DNA of 40,970 nucleotides, taken from assembly GCA_038316995.1 (NCBI GenBank), contig JBBQAZ010000004.1, forward strand, positions 1 through 40,970, read 5' to 3'. The translations under genes and the position numbers were made by a program. The DNA comes from JAXHNE01 sp038316995 (lineage in GTDB: Bacteria > Patescibacteriota > Saccharimonadia > Saccharimonadales > JAXHNE01). Below, piece by piece: positions 7,620 through 15,738 of the stretch. Numbering within the stretch: position 1 is the stretch's first letter; each line of letters starts with the position of its first letter. The notes below the pieces were generated by a model. It saw only the letters and a program-made list of their open reading frames with translations, did no database searches and was not told where the DNA came from.

Positions 7620-9527
7620 ATGACAGCCCAAGAAATAAGACGAGCCTACTTAGATTTTTATAGACAGCGTGGACATAACGTTGTTGCACGCGCTCCGATT
7701 GTACTCAAAGACGACCCCACAACTCTATTCACTGGTTCAGGTATGCAGCCAATAATTCCGTACTTGCTTGGCGAACCACATCCAGGAGGCCTCCGAATCA
7801 CGAATAGTCAAACCTGTTTGAGAGCCCAGGACATAGAAGATATTGGAGATAATCGGCATACGACCTTTTTCGAAATGTTGGGCAACTGGAGCTTTGGCGA
7901 TTACTTCAAAAAACAGCAGATTGAATGGATGTGGGAGTTTCTGCACGATGTTGTTGGTCTTGATATGTCAAAGGTATATGTAACCTGCTTTATTGGGGCA
8001 AACGAATACTCAATTCCTAAGGATACAGAAGCGGCAGAAGTCTGGGCTGGTTTATTTGATTCTGCAGGTTTAAGTACAGGCCAGGCAGACATTGGATCGG
8101 AAGAGGATGGTTACAAGCGCGGAATGAAGATCGGAGAGCGGATATTTTATTACGATGGAAGCAAGAACTGGTGGAGTCGCAATGGAGATCCAGAACATAC
8201 ACCAGTTGGCGATCCATGTGGACCTGACAGTGAGATGTTCTATGATTTTGGAACGTCTCATAACACTGACTTTGGCGAAAAGTGTCACCCTAACTGCGAC
8301 TGCGGTCGTTTTATGGAAATTGGCAACAATGTCTTTATGGCCTACAAGAAAGTATCAGAGGGCGAGTTTGAGCCGCTTGAGAAACCGAATATCGATCACG
8401 GTTCAGGTTTGGAACGCATTGCCGCAGCAAAACTAAATAACCCGGATGTTTTTAAAATTAGCGTCATGTGGCCAATTATAGAAACATTGCAAAAATTAAG
8501 CGGTAAAAACTACGAAAGTCACACAGAAAGTATGCGGGTCATCGCCGATCATCTGCGGGCCGCGTTTTTCATGGCAGTCGACGGAGCAATACCAAGTAAT
8601 AAGCGTGAAGGCTATGTAATGCGGCGATTATTGCGTAGGGCAATCCTACAAGCCTTTAATCTTGGCATAGAGCAGAATTTTTTACCAGAAGTTGTGCCGG
8701 TAATAACGGGACTATTTGCTGATGATTACCAAGAAGTTGCAGAAAGTAGCGATAGTGTACTAGCGGTACTAGTTAAGGAAGAAAAAGCTTTTAAGCAAAC
8801 ACTGAGAAAAGGTTTGAAGTTTTTGCTTGAAAAGAGCAAAGAGCGAGACGGAGTTACGATAAAATCAGGAGAAGACATGTTCGTGGCTTACGATACGCAT
8901 GGGTATCCAGTTGAGCTCGCGGCGGAAGTTATTTCAAGACTGGAAACTATTGAATTGGCACCAGATTGGAAAGATGTGTTTGATAAAAAAATGAATGAAC
9001 AAAAAGAGCGTTCAAGGACTGCCACAAAAGGCACTTTCAAAGGTGGACTTGGCGGTCAAACACTGCAACACAAAAAATATCACACAGCTACTCACTTAAT
9101 GTATCAGGCTCTACGCAACGTGCTTGGCGACCATGTCGTACAACACGGTAGCAACATTACTGAAGAACGATTAAGATTTGATTTTAGTCATCCAGAAAAA
9201 ATGACCGCCACGCAGATTGAAGAAGTCGAAAAAATTGTAAATGAGCAGATTGGTAAAGATTTGAGTGTTTCATGGAAAGAATATCCTACAGATGTTGCCA
9301 GAAACGAAAAAGGTGCACTTGGTCAGTTTGGGGATCGCTACGGCGATACAGTTAAGGTTTATGCGATGATTGCTGAAGGCGAAGAAAAGCCTTTTAGTTT
9401 TGAAATTTGTGGAGGCCCGCACGTTGACCATACTTTGCAGTTGTTTGAAGACGACAAAAAATTCAAGATTCAAAAAGAACAATCAAGTAGCGCCGGGATT
9501 CGCCGCATTAAGGCCATATTGTGTTAA
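7620..9527 (+). CDS. alaS: Alanyl-tRNA synthetase lacking the C-terminal domain
   Basis: AlaS charges tRNA-Ala. The roughly 635-residue protein has the class II catalytic core (FTGSGMQPIIPYLLGEPHP, RLTN-like RITNSQTCLR, the long GDYFKKQQIEW stretch) and a Cys/His cluster (CHPNCDCGRFME). It also has the tRNA-recognition helices with RRLLRRAI and an editing domain with HTATHLMYQAL and CGGPHVDHT. It ends at SSSAGIRRIKAILC, exactly where the editing domain normally ends. The roughly 200-residue DHHA1/C-Ala region of the usual 870-residue enzyme is therefore missing. The stop is clean and the next gene is unrelated, so this is a short form and not a frameshift. A Pro replaces the usual Thr in the CGG(T)H motif. 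Confidence 0.95.
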   Translation: MTAQEIRRAYLDFYRQRGHNVVARAPIVLKDDPTTLFTGSGMQPIIPYLLGEPHPGGLRITNSQTCLRAQDIEDIGDNRHTTFFEMLGNWSFGDYFKKQQIEWMWEFLHDVVGLDMSKVYVTCFIGANEYSIPKDTEAAEVWAGLFDSAGLSTGQADIGSEEDGYKRGMKIGERIFYYDGSKNWWSRNGDPEHTPVGDPCGPDSEMFYDFGTSHNTDFGEKCHPNCDCGRFMEIGNNVFMAYKKVSEGEFEPLEKPNIDHGSGLERIAAAKLNNPDVFKISVMWPIIETLQKLSGKNYESHTESMRVIADHLRAAFFMAVDGAIPSNKREGYVMRRLLRRAILQAFNLGIEQNFLPEVVPVITGLFADDYQEVAESSDSVLAVLVKEEKAFKQTLRKGLKFLLEKSKERDGVTIKSGEDMFVAYDTHGYPVELAAEVISRLETIELAPDWKDVFDKKMNEQKERSRTATKGTFKGGLGGQTLQHKKYHTATHLMYQALRNVLGDHVVQHGSNITEERLRFDFSHPEKMTATQIEEVEKIVNEQIGKDLSVSWKEYPTDVARNEKGALGQFGDRYGDTVKVYAMIAEGEEKPFSFEICGGPHVDHTLQLFEDDKKFKIQKEQSSSAGIRRIKAILC

Positions 9528-9571
9528 CTAAAATAAATGGAAACGTCGCTATACTATAAAATTGGAACTAA

Positions 9572-9952
9572 ATGACTACCTTTGGTGAAAAATTTGGTGA
9601 GATATGGGAATACGAAAGCGGTGAATCGCTTCTTCATTACGATCGTAATGATTTAAATGGAATTTATCATCTTGGTGCCCGTGGGCGTGCTGAAATAAGA
9701 TGGCGTCCTAATCACCCAACTTGTCGACAGGAATTAATAGCACGCACTGTGTTTAAGTTGGCAATTTATTCTAATGTTCAAATGCAGAATAGTCTGCCAT
9801 GGAACGAAGCATTTCAACCTGCCGATCCACTTTTTGGGGATGTTGCACTAAAGGTTCGCGGAAACCAGAAATCATTATTTTTTGAGTTAGCTGAAGTAGC
9901 GCTTTTATACCCTTACATTGGTGAAAACGCACAACACGAATTAATCGGTTAA
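9572..9952 (+). CDS. Hypothetical protein, 126 residues
   Basis: I do not recognise this family. The protein is soluble, without signal or membrane helix, and has a conserved-looking centre: IYHLGARGRAEIRWRPNHP followed by a Cys-containing helix and NSLPWNEAFQPADPLFGDV. Amphipathic character and the presence of its own promoter-like box (TATACT 9550-9555 or TATAAA 9555-9560, 11-16 bases before ATG) support it being real. It lies between alaS and the FtsA-like gene on the same strand and could be part of either transcription unit. It is not the missing C-Ala domain of AlaS: no DHHA1 motifs are present. Confidence 0.7.
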   Translation: MTTFGEKFGEIWEYESGESLLHYDRNDLNGIYHLGARGRAEIRWRPNHPTCRQELIARTVFKLAIYSNVQMQNSLPWNEAFQPADPLFGDVALKVRGNQKSLFFELAEVALLYPYIGENAQHELIG

Positions 9953-9984
9953 CCTCTGTAATTGTGCTATACTAGATTCCGATT

Positions 9985-11277
9985 ATGCTCAAGAAATTAG
10001 ATAAATTAAAAGCACTTGCAAAAAAACTACCAACCTCGAAGAAAAATGAGGAAGAATACATCGTTGGTCTTGATATTGGCACAGAGAATGTAAAGGCCTT
10101 GATTGCCCGAGTAGTTGGTGATGAGCTTGAAATTATCGGTGTCGGCCGAGCGCACCAAGAATTATCTGATATGCAGGCAGGTGCAATAGCTGACATTGGA
10201 AGTGTCGTTGGAAATTGTGATAAAGCTTTAGCAGAGGCAGAAAAAGAAGCCGGTGTTACTCCGCGGACTGCAGTAATCGGTATTGCTGGTGAGTTAGTCA
10301 AGGGAACAACAACGACAGTTCGTTGCACAAGACAAAACCCGAAACGACCACTGGACATTGCTGAGGTTGAGCGAATAATTAGTCTAGTGCAAGAGCGTGC
10401 TGAAGTGAAGGCTCGTAAAGAACTTGCCTATGAACTTGGTGGAAAATCTGTTGATATCAGGCTCGTAAACAGTGCATTAGTAAATATTGACATCGACGGT
10501 TACGCTGTTACGAACCCAGTTGGTTTTCAAGGAAAAGAAGTTGTCGTGCAGCTTTATACAGCTTTTGCACCTTTAATTCACATAGGTGCTCTTGAGAAAA
10601 CTGCACAAGAACTTGATCTTGATTTATTGGCAGTCGCGGCAGAACCATTTGCGGTTGCACGTTCAGTTATTGGGAATGACCCAAATGCAACAATGAGCGC
10701 AGTTCTCATGGACGTTGGAGGCGGAACAACTGATATAGCCGTAGTAAATGAGGGTGGCGTTCAGGGAACTAAAATGTTTGGCATCGGTGGGCGAGCATAT
10801 ACAAAATCTATCGAACGTGAAACTGGCAAGTCTTTCCAAAGTGCTGAAAAACTTAAGCTTGCATACACCGATAAAAGTCTCTCTGGAAAACAAGAGAAAG
10901 AAGTAGAGTTGGCACTTAAAAAGACACTTAATGTCTGGCGTAGTGGAGTCGAGCTAGCGTTGAGCGATTTCACTAAACTTGATCATATGCCGCATCAGAT
11001 ATTCTTGTGCGGAGGTGGCTCAAGCCTTGATATGATTATGACTGATCTTGAAAGAGATGATTGGTATAAAGAGTTGCCATTTACCAGAAAACCTACTGTA
11101 AAACACATTGTACCAGCTCAGGTAAAAGGCATAGAGGATCTAACCGACAGAGTAAATGATCACACGTTCATTACTGCCATGGGGTTGCTACGCGTTGGAG
11201 CTGATACACTATCACATGAAAGCGGACGTCCGGCAGGATCTGTTCGTGAAAAAATTGACAGGATGTTAAGAGTCTAA
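9985..11277 (+). CDS. FtsA-like actin-fold ATPase (cell division/envelope)
   Basis: The 430-residue protein has the actin/Hsp70-fold hallmarks: phosphate-1 loop IVGLDIGTENVKALIA (about residues 26-41), an SHS2-like inserted domain (about 90-200), phosphate-2 motif VLMDVGGGTTDIAVV (about 240) and the adenosine motif IFLCGGGSSL (about 336). FtsA tethers FtsZ to the membrane; PilM of type IV pili shares the fold. FtsZ is not adjacent, but the next gene, one base downstream, encodes a one-pass membrane protein, and ruvX, mltG and a wall hydrolase follow. A -10 box TATACT (9968-9973) lies 11 bases ahead of ATG with no Shine-Dalgarno. FtsA is favoured over PilM by sequence, moderately. Confidence 0.8.
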   Translation: MLKKLDKLKALAKKLPTSKKNEEEYIVGLDIGTENVKALIARVVGDELEIIGVGRAHQELSDMQAGAIADIGSVVGNCDKALAEAEKEAGVTPRTAVIGIAGELVKGTTTTVRCTRQNPKRPLDIAEVERIISLVQERAEVKARKELAYELGGKSVDIRLVNSALVNIDIDGYAVTNPVGFQGKEVVVQLYTAFAPLIHIGALEKTAQELDLDLLAVAAEPFAVARSVIGNDPNATMSAVLMDVGGGTTDIAVVNEGGVQGTKMFGIGGRAYTKSIERETGKSFQSAEKLKLAYTDKSLSGKQEKEVELALKKTLNVWRSGVELALSDFTKLDHMPHQIFLCGGGSSLDMIMTDLERDDWYKELPFTRKPTVKHIVPAQVKGIEDLTDRVNDHTFITAMGLLRVGADTLSHESGRPAGSVREKIDRMLRV

Positions 11278-11278
11278 A

Positions 11279-12904
11279 ATGAGTTCTACAAAAAAAGCGA
11301 CGCTCTATATAGATATCGACGATGAAATAACTACAATCATCGATAAAGTTACCACAAGTAAAGATAAAATCGTTGCTTTGGTACTGCCAAAACGAGCCAC
11401 AGTACTTCAGTCAGTTGTAAATATGAAGCTGTTAAAACGTTCTGCCGACACCTCCAGTAAAAAAATAGTTCTAATTACTTCTGACTCTGGGGTTGTTCCA
11501 CTTGCGGGTATCGCTGGAGTTCATGTTGCTAAGACGCTTCAGTCGAAGCCGGAAATTCCAGAAGCCCCTAATACAGATGACCCAAGCGAAGAGCTTGATG
11601 ACGATGTTACGCTAGATAAAACAAAATCAATCGCTGCACTAAGTGGCGACGATGAAGAAGAAGTCGCAGAAGTGCCAGAAGCTGAACCGGTGTCCGGGAA
11701 AAAGAAAGTAAAAAAATCAGGAGAAAAGAAAAATAAAAAACTAAAGATTCCAGATTTTACAAAGTTCCGAACTAAGCTTATTCTTGCAGTTCTACTTTTG
11801 ATACTTCTGATTGGCGGCTGGATCTTTGCATTAAAGATTTTGCCAAAAGCTGAAATAGTCATAAAAACTGACACGAAGACTTTCAGCAAGGACCTTAAGT
11901 TAGCAGCGGCAATCGCCAAGAATGAAGAAACTCTTCAGGCCAAAGTTGAGCAATTAGAAAAGAGCGAAAGCCAAACCGTTCCAGCTACTGGGGAGAAAAA
12001 TGTTGGGAAAAAAGCCGAAGGCAAGCTAGAACTTACTAATTGTATTGATGACGGTAAGGATCACACAATACCAGCAGGAACTGCTTTCACGCGAAACGGA
12101 AAAACATTCACAACAACACAAAATGTTAAGCTGCAGGAAGCACTTTTCAACAGTGGTGACGAGTGCCAAGGCGTGAGTGGATTAAATAAAAAAAGTGTCG
12201 ACGCAATTGCCTCTGATGGTGGCGCAAGTTTCAATATTGGGGAAGGAGCCTATAACTCATCGATTGCTGGCATAAATGCCTACGGTTCTGACATGAAAGG
12301 TGGCACAGACGACATAAAACGAGTTGTGAGCCAAGGAGATATCAATACTGCGACTCAACAACTAAAGGATAAAACCAGCACCGGAACTGTCGAAGAACTT
12401 AAGGCACAACTGATTAGTCAAGGTTATATACCGTTCGAGTCATCATTTAAAGCAGAAGAACCGGTAATATCTGCAAGTGAATCCGCAAACACTGAGGCGA
12501 GTGCAGTGACAGTGTCCGGTACAGCAAAATTTCAGATGGTCGGTGTCGTGAAACAAGAAATTGATGATGCAATCAAAGAAGCAGCCAGAGAAGACATAGA
12601 CGATTCAGCCCAGAGTATTTCTAGTAGCGGCATAGATACAGCTACGCTACGGCTTAGCGAAGTCTCTCCAGGAGTGTATGACCTTACCATTCAAACACTT
12701 GTCACCGCTGGTGCGCAGCTGAATGCCGATAACCTTAAACAGGAAATATTGGGCAAGAAATACAGTGAATCAGAGTCTATACTATCTGCCAAAGCCGGAG
12801 TTGTTGATGTAGATATTGACTACAGTCCTTTCTGGGTAGGCGCTACACCAAATAATGTGAACAAGATCACCATAACCATTGAGAACATAGCCGAAGATGA
12901 GTAA
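11279..12904 (+). CDS. One-pass membrane protein partnered with the FtsA-like ATPase
   Basis: This 541-residue protein belongs to no named family I can assign. The cytoplasmic N-terminus (1-80) looks like a Rossmann-type domain: YIDIDDEITTIIDKV, ALVLPKRATVLQSVVN, KIVLITSDSG. A highly acidic linker (about 95-140) and a very Lys-rich patch (about 141-162) lead to one membrane helix (about 168-187). The extracytoplasmic remainder (190-541) is beta-rich and includes a cohesive domain with two Cys (LTNCIDDG, DECQGVSG). The stretch KAEGKLELTNC followed by IPAGTAF is like that seen in baseplate-J-like beta modules. It is one base from the FtsA-like gene and overlaps ruvX by 8 bases, so the three are co-transcribed. 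It may transmit cytoskeletal state to the wall (inference). Confidence 0.75.
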   Translation: MSSTKKATLYIDIDDEITTIIDKVTTSKDKIVALVLPKRATVLQSVVNMKLLKRSADTSSKKIVLITSDSGVVPLAGIAGVHVAKTLQSKPEIPEAPNTDDPSEELDDDVTLDKTKSIAALSGDDEEEVAEVPEAEPVSGKKKVKKSGEKKNKKLKIPDFTKFRTKLILAVLLLILLIGGWIFALKILPKAEIVIKTDTKTFSKDLKLAAAIAKNEETLQAKVEQLEKSESQTVPATGEKNVGKKAEGKLELTNCIDDGKDHTIPAGTAFTRNGKTFTTTQNVKLQEALFNSGDECQGVSGLNKKSVDAIASDGGASFNIGEGAYNSSIAGINAYGSDMKGGTDDIKRVVSQGDINTATQQLKDKTSTGTVEELKAQLISQGYIPFESSFKAEEPVISASESANTEASAVTVSGTAKFQMVGVVKQEIDDAIKEAAREDIDDSAQSISSSGIDTATLRLSEVSPGVYDLTIQTLVTAGAQLNADNLKQEILGKKYSESESILSAKAGVVDVDIDYSPFWVGATPNNVNKITITIENIAEDE

Positions 12905-13298
12905 TATTCTTGCCCTTGACGTAGGAGAAAAGCGGATTGGCCTAGCAATTGCATCCTCTATTGTTATGCTCCCGAGACCACTGACTACAATTGCTTACGA
13001 AGGAGCGATTGAAAAATTAAAATTGATTATAGAAAACGAAGCTATTACAGAACTTGTGGTCGGCTTACCGATGAACCGTAATGGTGATGCAACGCAGCAA
13101 ACAAAGTTCACCATGGATTTTATTGATAAACTTAAAGCTTTATCGCTGGACATTGCTACAGTTGATGAAGCGCTGTCTTCCAAACGAGCGAAACAGGAGC
13201 TCCAAGAACGTGGGAAACCTTATGAAAAAGGCGATATTGACGCTCTTGCGGCAACCTATATTCTGGACGATTATTTGAAAGAAGGAGCAACAGCATGA
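12897..13298 (+). CDS. ruvX: RuvX / YqgF-type RNase H-fold nuclease
   Basis: The 133-residue protein matches the YqgF family in length and order. The first catalytic Asp is in ILALDVGEKRIGLAIA, the strand ELVVGLPMNRNGD carries the GLP motif, TVDEALSSKRAKQEL holds the acidic active-site residue, and GDIDALAATYIL supplies the last Asp. The family processes pre-16S rRNA 5' ends and has been proposed as a Holliday junction resolvase. It overlaps the upstream membrane-protein gene by 8 bases and mltG by 4 bases (ATGA), so it is in a tight operon. The usual Arg after VDE is Ala here, a mild deviation. Confidence 0.93.
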   Translation: MSNILALDVGEKRIGLAIASSIVMLPRPLTTIAYEGAIEKLKLIIENEAITELVVGLPMNRNGDATQQTKFTMDFIDKLKALSLDIATVDEALSSKRAKQELQERGKPYEKGDIDALAATYILDDYLKEGATA

Positions 13299-14344
13299 AA
13301 GAATTTAGTAGCAATCAAAAGAAATCACATCGAATTAAATGGATAGTAGTAACATTAGCTTTGTTATTAATAATTGCGGGAGCCTCTGTTTTTGCTATTC
13401 GTCAGATATATCTTAGTAATCTCGGTCCAGTAAGTTTATCTGAAGAGATAGTGTTAGTAGAAATTTCTGTTGGTGCAACGCCGCACGAAATAGCTGAAAT
13501 TCTTGAAGAAAAAGGGGTCATAAAAAAAGCTTGGGCATTTGAGTGGTATATCCGAAACGAAGGAGTTCGAGATCAACTAAAGGCGGGAACTTATGCGCTC
13601 CGTCCTAGTTTGGGAGTAGAAGAAGTGGTAAAAGTGGTGACACAGGGTGCTGTAGCAACGGGATCTATTACGATTTTTCCAGCCCAGCGCATTGATCAGA
13701 TTGAAGAACATTTAATAAATGAGGGGTTTAGCCCGGATGAAGTTAAAAAAGCGCTTGATCCTGAAACGTATCAAGGACACCCTGCGCTTGTCGACAAACC
13801 AGATGGAACGAATCTTGAAGGATATATTTTCCCCGAGACATTCCAACGCACCTCTGACACAACAGCCGTACAGATCATCACCTCGTCACTCGACGAGTTA
13901 GATAAGCTCTTGAAGCCTACTCTCCGGGCTGAAATCAACAGACAAGGCTTAACGGTCCACGAGGCTCTTATCTTAGCGTCAGTAATAGAAAATGAAGTAA
14001 CGACACCAGAAGACCGACAAAAGGCTTCACAGGTGTTCCTGAAGCGTCTGAGAGAAGATATGGCACTTGAATCTGACGTTACTGCCAAATACGGTGCGGT
14101 TTTGGATCAAGTTGAGCCAAGCATATTCCATTCTTCGCCATATAACAGCTACGAAAACCCTGGATTACCTCCAACACCTATAAGTAATGTATCTGCCGTT
14201 TCGCTGCTTGCAGTTGCCAAACCAGCCAATTCTGAATTCTTGTTTTTTGTCGCTGGGAACGACTGTGTTACGCGGTTTTCTTCTACAATCGAAGAGCATG
14301 AAACTTTGCAACAACAGCATGGTGTTGGCTGTAAACCGCAGTAG
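13295..14344 (+). CDS. mltG: Endolytic murein transglycosylase MltG (YceG-like)
   Basis: MltG cleaves nascent glycan strands at the membrane and sets their length. The 349-residue protein has a short cytoplasmic start, one membrane helix (about 15-34), a LysM-like subdomain (VSVGATPHEIAEILEEKG region, about 52-70) and the catalytic domain. It contains LEGYIFPETFQ, the catalytic Glu in LASVIENEV, and the conserved end YNSYENPGLPPTPISN plus LFFVAGND. The start ATG sits in an ATGA overlap with the ruvX stop. Its presence implies peptidoglycan synthesis in the cell. All expected motifs are intact. Confidence 0.95.
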   Translation: MKEFSSNQKKSHRIKWIVVTLALLLIIAGASVFAIRQIYLSNLGPVSLSEEIVLVEISVGATPHEIAEILEEKGVIKKAWAFEWYIRNEGVRDQLKAGTYALRPSLGVEEVVKVVTQGAVATGSITIFPAQRIDQIEEHLINEGFSPDEVKKALDPETYQGHPALVDKPDGTNLEGYIFPETFQRTSDTTAVQIITSSLDELDKLLKPTLRAEINRQGLTVHEALILASVIENEVTTPEDRQKASQVFLKRLREDMALESDVTAKYGAVLDQVEPSIFHSSPYNSYENPGLPPTPISNVSAVSLLAVAKPANSEFLFFVAGNDCVTRFSSTIEEHETLQQQHGVGCKPQ

Positions 14345-14413
14345 CTACACACAACTGTTTAAAAAAGAGATATTTCATATGTGATCAACAGGGGTGAAGG
14401 AACATAAAATGAT

Positions 14414-14443
14414 TTGCAATTGTTGACAAATACGTGGTATTAT
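14414..14443 (+). promoter_or_regulatory. Extended -10 promoter for the LysM-CHAP gene
   Basis: TTGCAA (14414-14419), 18-base spacer, TATTAT (14438-14443) preceded by TGG (extended -10). The same ten bases GTGGTATTAT recur ahead of the FAD oxidoreductase at 34921-34930. The predicted transcript starts near 14450, about 235 bases before the first usable GTG. Confidence 0.6.
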
Positions 14444-14449
14444 CGACCA

Positions 14450-14684
14450 AGCAACTTTTAAAGCGTAAGTTTATTAAAAGTTGCCCCATAATCTACCAAC
14501 AGAGGTGAGTAATTCGTTACAATACTAGGTAAGATGTAGATATGGAACAGGGAAATATCCCAGGAGTTGAACTATTCGTACAGCCTCGCATTACCTAAGC
14601 ACTAAGCTAGGTATTACATCTAACAATCGAACTAAAAAAAGAACGCTCGCAAAGCGCCGTGTTTTTCGTTCTAGAAAAAAAACG
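14450..14684 (+). promoter_or_regulatory. Long structured 5' leader (candidate riboregulator)
   Basis: The leader opens with a perfect 11-bp hairpin (14451-14461 with 14474-14484). AGGTAA near 14527 can pair with TTACCT at 14591-14596, while the next bases AGATGTA can pair with TACATCT near 14615; the two pairings interleave, as in a pseudoknot or a switch. A GGGAAATATCCC hairpin lies between them (about 14550-14561). Near the end, ACG..CGC AAA GCG.CGT (14643-14660) is followed by GTTTTT, like a weak terminator just before the gene. The position, ahead of a LysM wall hydrolase, is typical of c-di-AMP (ydaO) riboswitches, but I cannot match that consensus. From 14571 on the same bases are also open in the gene's frame. 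Confidence 0.45.
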
Positions 14685-15692
14685 GTGCGTTTTAGTATTT
14701 TGACTGCTAATATCGTGTTACTTTTAGTCGTAGTTGGCTTTGTTACCAAAACACCGTCTGAAGGTACAATAACTGGTCAAAACAGCGCTGTTCGTACAGA
14801 AAATTCGCAAATAGCGAGTCCCCTCGATCAACTATCTTCAGCTGATATTGCGGTGCATGTCGCTCGTATGGCTAATCTTGATGAAACAACGTCTGTTGTT
14901 AACCATGCTGATAGCGTGAATGCCCAGATGGCTATTGCTCCTGTCGACGAAGTTGTGGCACCTAAGCCACAAATTGTTACCTCTGCCCTTAAATCAAAGC
15001 AAGATATTGAAGTCTATGTCGTAGTAGATGGCGACACACTTACGTCAGTAGCTAATTTATTTGGTGTGACGTCGGATTCTATACGATGGTCTAATGGCTT
15101 GACGGGTGAAGCAATTAACCCTGGAACAGAACTTAGAATTCCGCCCGTAAACGGTATTGTCTATCAGGTAAAGGAAGGTGAAACGGTTGATGGGCTAGCT
15201 GAACGATTTAGCGCTGACAAACAAAAGCTTATAGAAATGAACGACGCTGAGCTTGCCGGATTAACCAAAGACGAATTTATTATTATTCCAGATGGCGTAC
15301 AGCCAGTTCGACGCCCATCCTTCACAACTGCATTTTACGGTGCACGTGAGCTTACTTACGGTCCAAGCAATGGATATGATTACGGTTGGTGCACATGGCA
15401 TGCGGCAAATCGTCGTCGTGAAATTGGGCGTCCAATTCCTAGTAACCTTGGCAATGCCATTACCTGGTATGGGCTTTCACAGCGCGGCGGACTATCAACA
15501 GGGACAACACCTCAAGCCGGTGCAGTACTGTGGCATGCAAATCTTGGTGGACTAGGACATGTTGCGTTTGTAGAGTCGTTAAATCTAGATGGTTCATTTG
15601 AAGTTTCCGACATGAATTACCCAAGTTGGGGCAGAGTTACTTATCGAACGGTTCCAGCTAGTGAGGTTAGTAAATATCGATTTATTTACTGA
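14685..15692 (+). CDS. Secreted LysM-CHAP peptidoglycan hydrolase
   Basis: From GTG 14685 the product is 335 residues: an N-terminal membrane/signal helix (about 3-20), two LysM domains (about 108-155 with VVDGDTLTSVANLFGV, and about 157-205 with VKEGETVDGLAERF) and a C-terminal CHAP domain. The CHAP catalytic Cys is in YGWCTWHAANRR and the His in GLGHVAFVE. CHAP enzymes cut peptide crosslinks or amide bonds of peptidoglycan; LysM binds the glycan. GTG 14685 has no Shine-Dalgarno, and the same frame stays open upstream to 14571, encoding a very basic stretch (KKRTLAKRRVFRSRKK). The true N-terminus may therefore be longer. It could act in growth, division or on a host cell wall. Confidence 0.9.
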   Translation: MRFSILTANIVLLLVVVGFVTKTPSEGTITGQNSAVRTENSQIASPLDQLSSADIAVHVARMANLDETTSVVNHADSVNAQMAIAPVDEVVAPKPQIVTSALKSKQDIEVYVVVDGDTLTSVANLFGVTSDSIRWSNGLTGEAINPGTELRIPPVNGIVYQVKEGETVDGLAERFSADKQKLIEMNDAELAGLTKDEFIIIPDGVQPVRRPSFTTAFYGARELTYGPSNGYDYGWCTWHAANRRREIGRPIPSNLGNAITWYGLSQRGGLSTGTTPQAGAVLWHANLGGLGHVAFVESLNLDGSFEVSDMNYPSWGRVTYRTVPASEVSKYRFIY

Positions 15693-15724
15693 GCATATTT
15701 GTAAGTAATTCAAGCTACCTCTGT

Positions 15725-15730
15725 TATAAT
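15725..15730 (+). promoter_or_regulatory. -10 box of obgE
   Basis: A consensus TATAAT lies 8 bases before ATG 15739; TTGTAA at 15699-15704 is a possible but distant -35 (20-base spacer). There is no Shine-Dalgarno, so the message is predicted to be leaderless. Confidence 0.55.
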
Positions 15731-15738
15731 AGGAAAAT

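Noticed and set aside
9572..9952. Detached C-terminal domain of AlaS
   Set aside because: No DHHA1 or C-Ala motifs; sequence is unrelated.
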